DNA of 64,000 nucleotides from Tachypleus tridentatus. Lineage: Eukaryota; Arthropoda; Merostomata; Xiphosura; Limulidae. The DNA lies in NCBI RefSeq assembly GCF_004210375.1, contig NC_134834.1, positions 160,537,290 to 160,601,289 of the forward strand. Direction: 5' to 3'. The notes under the pieces were generated by a model. That model was not told where the DNA came from. It saw nothing but the letters and a program-made list of their open reading frames with translations, and did not search any database. Positions within the stretch are counted from its first letter, which is position 1. Each line of letters opens with the position of its first letter. The position numbers were made by a program, and so were the translations under genes. Below, one piece after another: positions 35,501-45,900 of this stretch.

Positions 35501-36095
35501 TGCACTATTTATACTGACTCGCTTAGTTCTCTGCTGGCCTTGGAATCACTTCACGTTGGCTCACACCCTGTTCTCACTGATATTCAATACCGACTGGACC
35601 ATTTCTCATTAACATCTATTTCTATACAGTTTTTCTGGATACCAGACCACATTGGTATTCGCGGGAATGCGCTTGCAGACATGGCAGCTAAATCTATCTG
35701 CTCTGGCACCATCACCACTGTGCCTATTCCGTACATGGACTATGGTCCTGTATTCAAGGCTCGGCTCCGTGCCAGCTGGCAGTCCACTTGAAGTGAGCAA
35801 CGTGACAACAAGTTTTTTCAAATAAAACCTTATATTGGACTTTGGCCGTCTAGCTTCCGTAAGGTTCGGAAGGAGGAAGTTGTTCTAACTAGACTACACA
35901 TTGGTAACAGTTTTTTTAACTCATCGTTTTCTTTTATCTGGAACTGATGCATCAGTGTGTAGTCTGTGTAACACTCAAATCACTGTAAGCCACATTTTAC
36001 TTTCCTGCCATCGTTACGACTCTCAACGACGGCACTATTTTAAACATGTTTTTTTCCCAGGGTTTATCTGTAACATTGGACAGTGTTATTGGTGA
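32565..36095 (+). pseudogene. LINE ORF2 (endonuclease, reverse transcriptase, RNase H), broken
   Basis: It starts at ATGGCCACC. Endonuclease: QWNCRVLRSN near the N-terminus, GVFNGHHPLWG (the usual Asp of GDFNxHH is Val here) and SDHFPILL. A TAA at 33558 interrupts the frame, which then stays open to the RT: DIEKAYDTTW (motif A). The frame shifts near 34440-34470, in the region where motif B belongs; YVDDF (motif C) follows in another frame. A stop and an apparent internal deletion lie near 34952, with more shifts near 35100 and 35216. RNase H: YTDGSKSG, TAELYAISLAL, YTDSLSSLLAL and WIPDHIGIRGNALAD. A TGA at 35789 and another shift precede a Cys/His motif (CSLCNTQ, HILLSCHRY) ending near 36095. 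At least seven lesions are visible, so it is an old dead copy. Confidence 0.92.
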
Positions 36096-38039
36096 TGGTT
36101 ACACTGTCCACCTTGATAAAGTTTTTAGTTTTTTAATGGCCATTAATCTTTTTAACCTCATTTAAGTGTTGGGTATTTATTCATTACACCTTTTTAATTG
36201 TGGTTCCCTTTTCAGAGTCTCAATCTCTCTCGTTCAATTTGACATTGGAAAATGGCCAGAACATTAAATAACTCGACACCAGCACTGGAAAGGCCAACTT
36301 CAGGTGACTAACGCTGCTGTTTGAACTGTCCGTTTGAACTACCCGTTAGTCATCCTGGAGAGTTGTTATTACGATTTTGCTATATGTCTTTTAACACTTT
36401 TCTTATTTTACCTTTTGATAATGGCTGTTATGACAACATAACCCGGAACCAGGACTGGAAAGGCCAACTTCAGGTGACTGACGGTGGTTTCTTGTACTTA
36501 CCTGTTAGTCTTCCTGGTGGGTTATGATCATTACCATTTCGCTACAGAAAGTCCTTTACAACTTCTCTTACTCTGCTTTCTTTCTTAACATTGTAGACTA
36601 GGTGTCAACATTGGTTTTATGCTTTTTCTGTTTTTCGTTGATGTTTTGTTTTACCTTCATTCCCTTTTATGTATTTTACTACATTTAATTTATTTTTACC
36701 TTTTTACTGGACGTTTGGCGCAGATAGCCTAGCTGCTTTGTGCCATAAAACACTAAATCAATCAATTAAACATAAGAACTAGACGAAACATGATTTTGTT
36801 TATTAACAAGTACAAAACTAGTAATTTTTTTGTTTTGTTTTTTCTTTTGGTGATAAGGCGGCAGAGTTTTTCAATTTCCATCATATTCCGCACCCTGAGA
36901 ATCACGTGGTGGTTGAATTGTACTTGACGTGGTTGCGGCGCATATCATTTTATTTCACGAATTGTTTTTGCAAGAGTAAAACTTTTAAAATTCTAATTAA
37001 TTCTTACCATTAAAATCTAAATCCTCGAAACGGGCATAAGAGAAAACAATGGAGAGTTTGGAGGTTCAAAACCCACATAACCTGTATTTGAGGTATAACC
37101 TGTTTCAGATATAACATTTTTCTTAAGGTATACGAAACAGTAACATATTAGGATTATTAGCTGTGCTTAGATATTTATGATCTATTTATCACAAAAACTA
37201 TAATTAAATTACTTTAGTTTGAAAACGTTTATAACTTAAGTTATTTTGACAAAATTAACTGAAACTGTAACAAAAGTAAATGTAAAGTCAAAGTAGGACT
37301 TAATTAGAGTCTGTACAACACATCGATTCAAAGAAAAACAATCTACACATGATGTCTGTCAAAAATAGAAGGGACATTTCTCTACACATTGTTATTTCGA
37401 CTAAACAAAAGAAATGCAATCGATATAAGCAAAACTGGAACTTCATATGCAAAAATGTCCTTCCAATAACAAGGCATGAACTAAAACCGGAACAATGAGA
37501 AAATAATATTGTTAAAAAGAAGAAATAATGAATAATGATAAAAGAAGAATATGGTGGACAAGTTTTGGGTTGATAATAGAGAGCACGGTTAAAATACTGT
37601 CACAAACACTTACACCATATGTGCAGTGTACAAACCAAGTAGCAACCACTTCATTTCTGCACAGACACTGCTTCTAACGTTGACTTTCGCCCTACATAAT
37701 ACATCATAAAGGCTTTGTATTAATCGATAGAAGGTAATTATAAAAGTTTAGTTGTATTCGCTATACGGAATTATTAAATATACGGGGATGAAACATTCAA
37801 ACACGAACTGAGTAGTAATTAGAAAGTACGTTTAAAATGGGAAGATTTTCTAGGTGTTAAACAGATTAAACGTAAAAGAAAGGATGGGTGTAGATTGTGA
37901 TGTGTATATATATATATCAGAAACCACGGTTTCGTATTCTTGTTGTGGTTCATATGACCAGCTAAAACTAAAGGAAAAATAAGAAACTGTTTTGATTTAC
38001 AGTGTTTTCTGATATATTATGGTAACAATTGTTTTGTAG

Positions 38040-38095
38040 GAGGCGAAATAATAAGTGGTCCTTATCGAAATGTCAGTAAAGGATACAAAACATGT
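38040..38095 (+). other. Candidate 56-nt exon of unknown gene
   Basis: It lies between ACAATTGTTTTGTAG and the strong donor GTAAGT. Only one of three frames is open, reading GEIISGPYRNVSKGYKTC when entered in phase 1. No upstream or downstream partner is recognised. It could be a chance pairing of splice-like signals. Confidence 0.22.
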
Positions 38096-38261
38096 GTAAG
38101 TATTATCAATTATTAATATAATAGGACTAAACCATCCAAAGATTGTTTAGAACTTTTTCAGCGCCATATTTCTATACGAACTCTTCCATGTTTAATTTTA
38201 AATGTACACATAAACACATGAAGTGTTATGTAATTACTTATATCTCAATTCTTACTTTTTA

Positions 38262-38369
38262 CCAGAGTCAGCAGTAAGTTTATGGGCATACGACATTGAA
38301 AAAACAAAGTTTGATTCCTCTTTGTAGGCTGAGCGTAGATAGCCCATTAATTAGCTTTACACGACAAAT
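38262..38369 (+). mobile_element. SINE family C/D copy, diverged
   Basis: AGAGTCAGCAGTAAGTTTAT and AGTTTGATTCCTC are followed by GAGCGTAGATAGCCCATTA and AGCTTTACACGAC. Confidence 0.65.
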
Positions 38370-38955
38370 ATTACTTGCTTTATAACAAATGGGATTCCTT
38401 TAGTCACGGTTGCTTGAAATATTTTATTTATTCTGAGATTGCACATCTAACGACATCCTTTAGTGACTTAAAACACTAAAAATCTGGTTTTATCTGTGGT
38501 AAGCAAAGCACAGATATTTTTCTTGTGTAATTTGTGCTCAGCAGTTAAGAAACAAACATCTAATGACCTGAGATGATCGGTATTTCATTTTTTCGATCTA
38601 CGTCCTAACCAAATTGTGAGGAAGCTCTGCGCGAAATTCAAAAAACAAAAACATTTTTTTATGATTATAGTGGTGTTTATTGTTCATTTATTATTTCCTT
38701 CTATTGTTTAGATTATCTATGAGTTTTAGTCGTATTAAATCGTTAGTTCACCTGCTACATAATCATTTTTGTATTGAGACATATATGTATAAGTGTATGA
38801 TGAAACTGATACCAGCTTCTCTAGTGGTAACGTGCAGCAACTATTAATGTATCAGAAGAGTATGTGTATTTGTGATCATATAAAGTTGTACTCCTGTTAC
38901 CTACTCTAATTAAATATCTTGCCTTCACTTACAGAGAACGAAAGAGTTACGCGTG

Positions 38956-39230
38956 GTCCTGCATGGCCAGGTGGTTAGGGTCGTAGACTCGTAATCTGAG
39001 GGTCGTGGGTTCGAATCCCCGTCACACCAAATATGCTCGCCTTTTCAGCTGTGGGGACGTTTTAATGTGACGGTCAATCCTAATATTCGTTGGTAAGAAA
39101 GTAGGCTAAGAGTTGATGGTAGATGGTGATGATCAGTTGCTTTCCTTCAAGTCTTACACTACTAAATTAGAGACGGATAGCGCAGATAGCCCTCGTGTAG
39201 CTTTGCGCGAAGTTAAAAAACAAACAAGCA
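38956..39230 (+). mobile_element. SINE family A, near complete
   Basis: The head CCTGCATGGCCAGGTGGTTA, the anticodon arm GTAGACTCGTAATCTGA (a proper stem here, anticodon position CGT) and GGGTTCGAATCCCCGTCACA are followed by a full body and tail. It is the clearest support for a Thr-type tRNA ancestor. Confidence 0.93.
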
Positions 39231-39271
39231 AATAGAGTTGTGAAGCAGTTATGAAAAGGTATAGTGATTGT

Positions 39272-39390
39272 TATTTGTAATTAAGCACAAAGCTACACAA
39301 TGAGCTATCTATGCTCTGCACACCATGGGGTTCGAAACCCGGATTCTAGCATTGTAAGTCCACAGACATACCTCTGTGCCACTGGGGAGA
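39272..39390 (-). mobile_element. SINE family D, complete-looking
   Basis: On the minus strand it runs from a tRNA-like head (CTCCCCAGTGGCACAGAGGT, ATGTCTGTGGACTTACAATG) through GGGTTTCGAACCCC to the tail GCATAGATAGCTCATTGTGT and AGCTTTGTGCTTAATTAC. Confidence 0.85.
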
Positions 39391-39489
39391 CTTTGTTGTT
39401 TGAAGTGTATGGTGTAAATATTGTATTTGCTGTATTTTTTTCTTTTTATTCTTTTTCTGGCATTTCTGTTTGTGTGTAGTCTTTCAACG

Positions 39490-39575
39490 ATAGAAACCGG
39501 GTTTCGATACCTGTGGTGGACAAAGCACACACAGCCTAACGTGTAGCCTTGTGCTTAACTTCAAACAAATAATCA
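39490..39575 (+). mobile_element. SINE family D, 5'-truncated
   Basis: It starts at AAACCGGGTTTCGATACCTG and continues through GTGGTGGACAAAGCACAC to GTAGCCTTGTGCTTAACTTC. It faces the copy at 39272 in the opposite orientation. Confidence 0.8.
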
Positions 39576-40024
39576 ATTCATTATTGTTGATTAATATTTA
39601 TGATAAATCATTTATTAATATTGGTGACAAGTCCTGCCAGGCACATGTTTTTTAACTGTGTTAAAATTATTTCTAAGTTTGTTATTGTGTTTTTGTTCAA
39701 CATTGAGTTACAAAGATTACCAAATCAGTTCGAAATTTTGTGAATAAGTTCCTATCGCATTTTGTAACAAATCAATACTGTCCAGCAGTAATGGCTGCTT
39801 TAATAATCTAAATAACTAACCGTCCAATTGAAAAGGTGTAAATAACATTTGTTATATTTTAATAGTAATTAAGCTTAGTCTTGGCTCTGCTCTATATGTT
39901 TTAAATCTAAGACTTACTTTAAAACGATCTATGATTATTTATTTATGAGGTGTTGAAAGCGTAACTGCATCAACTATTAACTTGCGTTTTGTTTTTCAGT
40001 TGGACTATATTTTTGCTAACCTTA

Positions 40025-40108
40025 TCACTACAAACTGGGTTTCGATACCCGTGATGGACATAGTATATATATAGCCCTTTGTGCAGCTTTGTGCCAAACA
40101 ACAACAGC
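40025..40108 (+). mobile_element. SINE family D, 5'-truncated
   Basis: CTACAAACTGGGTTTCGATA, CCCGTGATGGACATAG and CCCTTTGTGCAGCTTTGTGC are recognisable. Confidence 0.8.
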
Positions 40109-41015
40109 TGAGACAAAAATGCACATTTAAAAGTTATCTAATATCAGTAATGCAACAATTGTATTATTTAATTAGTTGGCAAAACTCTTGCTTATAAACT
40201 GTGTGTGTTCAGTTATATGGAATCGTTATTCTATCAAATATTCTTAGTACAGGGATGAAACCATAACTGAAACTCCACAAACGTTGGCTCGAGAGAAACC
40301 TTGCATCGGAGGCCACTAGTCTCCTGTGTCCGTGTACAACGAAAATATTATTCAGCAAAGATGATAGGAATTCGACACATCTGTTTCTGTTTGGACTCAT
40401 CAGGTCAGTCCGGACAATGAAGGGGTTAAAAACTGCGTCAAAAGATTGAGGAAGGAAAACGACAACTAATTTCTGCATTTTATTTTTTGTTAAATACTAC
40501 TGTGATGCGCTAAGGTCAACTGACAACAGCAAGTTTAACATCAAATTAATAATACTCAGTAGAGTATAGGTACAGCGACAGCTATCACTCAAAGTCCCCG
40601 CTTGGAGTCACTGGTATTAATTCCTTCCGTAAATTATTTGTTTTCGCATGACGTTATAGAAATACTTAAAGTTAACATCTTTTTATAATAATAAATTTTT
40701 TTTGTAAAAGAAGTTGCTTTCTAGTTTTGTAATCAAATAGTTTAGTATTTCTTTATGTTATTGACAAAAACTCAACAAGAGAACAAAATTAACGCCTGAA
40801 CTTTCAGGTCTGTTCTTTTTAATATCATGATGACAAAGTGAAAAATTACCAACAGTATGTAGAATTTTATATACATTAACATTAGGGTTAACTACATGAA
40901 CAGACGAAAAACAGCCAGGTGTTCGAGGCCAAATAAGTGAACATTAAGACAACTAAAATCTAGCGCAAGAAGGACAAATACATGATGACGAGAAACCCAA
41001 TTCAAGTATTTTATT
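40109..41015. other. No gene recognised
   Basis: AT-rich except for 40240-40470, which is somewhat GC-richer and contains an 89-codon minus-strand frame without domain features. That patch may be an old repeat. Confidence 0.35.
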
Positions 41016-41145
41016 TGTTGTTTGTTTTAGAATTAAGCGCAAAGCTACACAATGGGCTATTTGTGCTCTGCCCATCACGGGTATTGAAATTCGGATTTTA
41101 GCAATGTGAGTCCGCAAACATACCGAGACAGCTGGTGTGGGTATT
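41016..41145 (-). mobile_element. SINE family D copy
   Basis: On the minus strand it has a head with AGCTGTCTCGGTATGTTTGC, GGACTCACATTGCTAAAATC and the tail GCACAAATAGCCCATTGTGT plus AGCTTTGCGCTTAATTC. Confidence 0.85.
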
Positions 41146-42952
41146 AAAACTTTAATTAAAATAATGTACAGAACAAGCACACTGATTCATAAATAACACA
41201 AAGTATTTCCAGGGAAACAAGCATACTTTGAAACAATACAATGTAAGTACGTTGATATGTAGGACTATGTAATTGTTGTTAAGCAACTGTTTCTGAATAT
41301 GTTGATACTCAGTATTATGCGAAGATGTTCATATACAGTTGTGTGTAACGTGCAACTCACAGTTGGCTTTGAATTGAGTAACAAACTAAAAGTGGAATAT
41401 AGTTTAACACACCCCTCGTGTATTGAAAACAAATTAAACATGAAACTCCAGAAAAAGGTGGTTGTTGACGTATCTTTTCGAGACAAGTTTTCGTTTATTA
41501 GATGATAAATTTTAAAGTGAAATACAGCATACTGAAGTCTCCATTATAAGATACTACTAAGGTAGTATCTTGGAGTAAATTCGGTATATATCAATGAAGT
41601 CAGATTTTCAGCATCAGTAATTAAACAATTACCAACGTATTATGTTTGTGCTATCAGCTTTTTCATGTTCAGTTTTCAACTGGAATACGAACAATTTCAT
41701 CTGCGATTTGGTAGATCTAAGCATCAAGATAGTCAGCAGTAAAATGAACGTACAGAAACAGTTTGAAAGCAGCTACATGTATCTACCAAGATGTTTCTAA
41801 ATAGTTCCTGAATACCTCTGGTGGTCGTTTGGAGATTTCCACACTTCTTCTACTTAGATGTTAAGTTCGAGATGCGCTGAGGGATTTCAGTCACCTCGCT
41901 ACTTCAAATCGCTTTCTGAAGCCTCAACACTAAAATAGCGCGGGAAATGTCTTCTTCTAGCCAATAAAAGTGATTAAAAATTTAATTCAAGTGAATAAAA
42001 ACCGGATTGGGTAATTTTTTGTCCTTTTTTTATCAACAAAAATATCCATCTCTAGCTCGTGATGGGCCTGTTTTAAAACAAAACAAAACATATGTTATCG
42101 GATAGTGCGTTAGTACTCTCTATGTAGGGATGACATGGGCATTCGTATTAAAATAATTCAAATTCACTTGGATTTTTTTCCTAGATGTCAAAAGAAAATA
42201 GATACGAAGAGATACCTGCCATAGTCGTTCTATCTATGTTGTAAATATCGCTATTCAGACTGTCCCAAAGTCGAAAATAGGTGAATAGTCAAAACCGAGA
42301 TTACTTCTGTTTGCCATTATCTTTCTTCAACAGGCTTAGCGCCCAACTAGTTCCAGCAAAAAAACTATATAGTTTTATCATCATTTGATAGAGTAAAACA
42401 GTCTTCACGATTTTTGACTATCTCTTCTATTATTCTGTGGAAAATTTATAAAGGTTTAGAATAAATTCTATAACCTAGTAATCCATGCACGCCATCTTAT
42501 AAAAAAATAAACAAACAAGTATTGGAAAGAAACTTTATCATTAAGGGAAAAAAAAAATCTGTCGGCTAAAAAAGAACCAAACAAGATAAGGATGGAAGTG
42601 GACATATCACTTGATCCACTAGTAATTACATATCAGACAAAGCTGTCTCGACTTTACAAGGAGAATAAAATCCTTACATTACTGGTTTCCTGGCTAGCAA
42701 AACAAGTTTAACCAGAATTTCAAATCGTATACTGTTACCCTATTGTAAAATAGTCATAAAAGTAGTATTCTAAAAGAAAGTTACAATGATGAAAGCTCAG
42801 ATTCTATTCAAACTCTAAACTTTAGATAGACAAAGTAGAAAAGCCAGTGATGTAGAAATTTTATTCTCCATGTAAAGTTGAGACAGCTTAGCCTGCTATG
42901 TTATCATTAGCAATATCAGATGATATGTCTACACACCTGCCCATACCAAACA
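41146..42952. other. No gene recognised; one promoter-like patch
   Basis: AT-rich. At 41936-41972 a TAGCGCGGGAAATG (E2F-like) lies about 15 bp from AGCCAATAAAAG (CCAAT-like). I cannot link it to any transcript. Confidence 0.35.
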
Positions 42953-45900
42953 GATTGATGCTAACACTCACAACCAGAAAGTTCGAAAGTGCAAAGTGTG
43001 TAGTTCCATTTACACCAGAGAGGTTGATGTTAACACTTACAGTCAGAAAGTTCACAGTTCCACCTACACCAGAGAGGTTGATGTTAACACTTACAGTCAC
43101 AAAGTTCACAGTTCCACCAACACCAGAGAGGTTGATGTTAACACTTACAGTCACAAAGTTCACAGTTCCACCTACACCAGAGAGGTTGATGTTAACACTT
43201 ACAGTCACAAAGTTCACAGTTCCACCTACACCAGAGAGGTTGATGTTAACACTTACAGTCAGAAAGTTCACAGTTTCACCTACACCAGAGAGGTTGATGT
43301 TAACACTTACAGTCAGAAAGTTCACAGTTCCACCAACACCAGAGAGGTTGATGTTAACACTTACAGTCACAAAGTTCACAGTTCCACCAACACCAGAGAG
43401 GTTGATGTTAACACTTACAGTCACAAAGTTCACAGTTCCACCAACACCAGAGAAGTTGATGTTAACTATTACAGTCACAAAGTTCACAGTTCCACCTACA
43501 CCAGAGAGGTTGATGTTAACACTTACAGTCACAAAGTTCACAGTTCCACCAACACCAGAGAGGTTGATGTTAACACTTACAGTCACAAAGTCCACAGTTC
43601 CACCAACACCAGAGAAGTTGATGTTAACACTTACAGTCACAAAGTTCACAGTTCCACCAACACCAGAGAGGTTGATGTTAACACTTACAGTCACAAAGTT
43701 CACAGTTCCACCAACACCAGAGAGGTTGATGTTAACACTTACAGTCACAAAGTTCACAGTTCCACCTACACCAGAGAGGTTGATGTTAACACTTACAGTC
43801 ACAAAGTTCACAGTTCCACCAACACCAGAGAGGTTGATGTTAACACTTAGTCACAAAGTCCACAGTTCCACCTACACCAGAGAGGTTGATGTTAACACTT
43901 ACAGTCAGAAAGTTCACAGTTCCACCTACACCAGAGAGGTTGATGTTAACACTTACAGTCACAAAGTTCACAGTTCCACCAACACCAGAGAGGTTGATGT
44001 TAACACTTAGTCACAAAGTCCACAGTTCCACCTACACCAGAGAGGTTGATGTTAACACTTACAGTCAGAAAGTTCACAGTTCCACCAACACCAGAGAGGT
44101 TGATGTTAACACTTACAGTCACAAAGTTCACAGTTCCACCTACACCAGAGAGGTTGATGTTAACACTTACAGTCACAAAGTTCACAGTTTCACCTACACC
44201 AGAGAGGTTGATGTTAACACTTACAGTCAGAAAGTTCACAGTTCCACCAACACCAGAGAGGTTGATGTTAACACTTACAGTCACAAAGTTCACAGTTCCA
44301 CCTACACCAGAGAGGTTGATGTTAACACTTACAGTCACAAAGTTCACAGTTCCACCAACACCAGAGAGGTTGATGTTAACACTTACAGTCACAAAGTTCA
44401 CAGTTCCACCTCCACCAGAGAGGTTGATGTTAACACTTACAGTCACAAAGTTCACAGTTCCACCAACACCAGAGAGGTTGATGTTAACACTTACAGTCAC
44501 AAAGTTCACAGTTCCACCTACACCAGAGAGGTTGATGTTAACACTTACAGTCACAAAGTTCACAGTTCCACCAACACCAGAGAGGTTGATGTTAACACTT
44601 ACAGTCACAAAGTCCACAGTTCCACCAACACCAGAGAGGTTGATGTTAACACTTACAGTCACAAAGTTCACAGTTCCACCAACACCAGAGAGGTTGATGT
44701 TAACACTTACAGTCAGAAAGTTCACAGTTCCACCTACACCAGAGAGGTTGATGTTAACACTTACAGTCAGAAAGTTCACAGTTCCACCTACACCAGAGAG
44801 GTTGATGTTAACACTTACAGTCAGAAAGTTCACAGTTCCACCAATACCAGAGAGGTTGATGTTAACACTTACAGTCACAAAGTCCACAGTTCCACCAACA
44901 CCAGAGAGGTTGATGTTAACACTTAGTCACAAAGTCCACAGTTCCACCTACATTAGAGAGGTTGATGTTAACACTTACAGTCACAAAGTTCACAGTTCCA
45001 CCAACACCAGAGAGGTTGATGTTAACACTTAGTCACAAAGTCCACAGTTCCACCTACACCAGAGAGGTTGATGTTAACACTTACAGTCAGAAAGTTCACA
45101 GTTCCACCAACACCAGAGAGGTTGATGTTAACACTTACAGTCACAAAGTTCACAGTTCCACCTACACCAGAGAGGTTGATGTTAACACTTACAGTCACAA
45201 AGTTCACAGTTTCACCTACACCAGAGAGGTTGATGTTAACACTTACAGTCACAAAGTTCACAGTTCCACCTACACCAGAGAGGTTGATGTTAACACTTAC
45301 AGTCACAAAGTTCACAGTTCCACCAACACCAGAGAGGTTGATGTTAACACTTACAGTCACAAAGTCCACAGTTCCACCAACACCAGAGAGGTTGATGTTA
45401 ACACTTACAGTCACAAAGTTCACAGTTCCACCAACACCAGAGAGGTTGATGTTAACACTTACAGTCACAAAGTTCACAGTTCCACCTACACCAGAGAGGT
45501 TGATGTTAACACTTACAGTCACAAAGTTCACAGTTCCACCAACACCAGAGAGGTTGATGTTAACACTTAGTCACAAAGTCCACAGTTCCACCTACACCAG
45601 AGAGGTTGATGTTAACACTTACAGTCAGAAAGTTCACAGTTCCACCAACACCAGAGAGGTTGATGTTAACACTTAGTCAGAAAGTTCACAGTTCCACCTA
45701 CACCAGAGAGGTTGATGTTAACACTTACAGTCACAAAGTCCACAGTTCCACCAACACCAGAGAGGTTGATGTTAACACTTAGTTACAAAGTCCACAGTTC
45801 CACCTACACCAGAGAGGTTGATGTTAACACTTACAGTCACAAAGTTCACAGTTCCACCAACACCAGAGAGGTTGATGTTAACACTTAGTCAGAAAGTTCA

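Larger units (their letters stand above)
30853..36765 (+). mobile_element. Full-length but defective I-type LINE, 5.9 kb
   Basis: The ends are set by a 12-bp target duplication TTAAACATAAGA (30841-30852 and 36766-36777). The order is: GC-rich 5' UTR (30853-31293), ORF1 with three zinc knuckles, ORF2 with APE-type endonuclease, reverse transcriptase and RNase H, then a 3' UTR holding two copies of AAGGCCAACTTCAGGTGACT. The 3' end is GCGCAGATAGCCTAGCTGCT, then TTGTGCCATAAAACAC and TAAATCAATCAA. A RNase H domain downstream of RT points to the I superfamily rather than plain Jockey. Both ORFs are broken, so this copy cannot move by itself. Confidence 0.93.
36778..38951. other. No gene recognised
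   Basis: The first 40 bases are the right half of the LINE target repeat. The rest is AT-rich with two weak family D SINE copies (38262-38369 and 38466-38557) and a SINE tail piece at about 38612-38650 (GCTCTGCGCGAAATTC). Confidence 0.5.
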
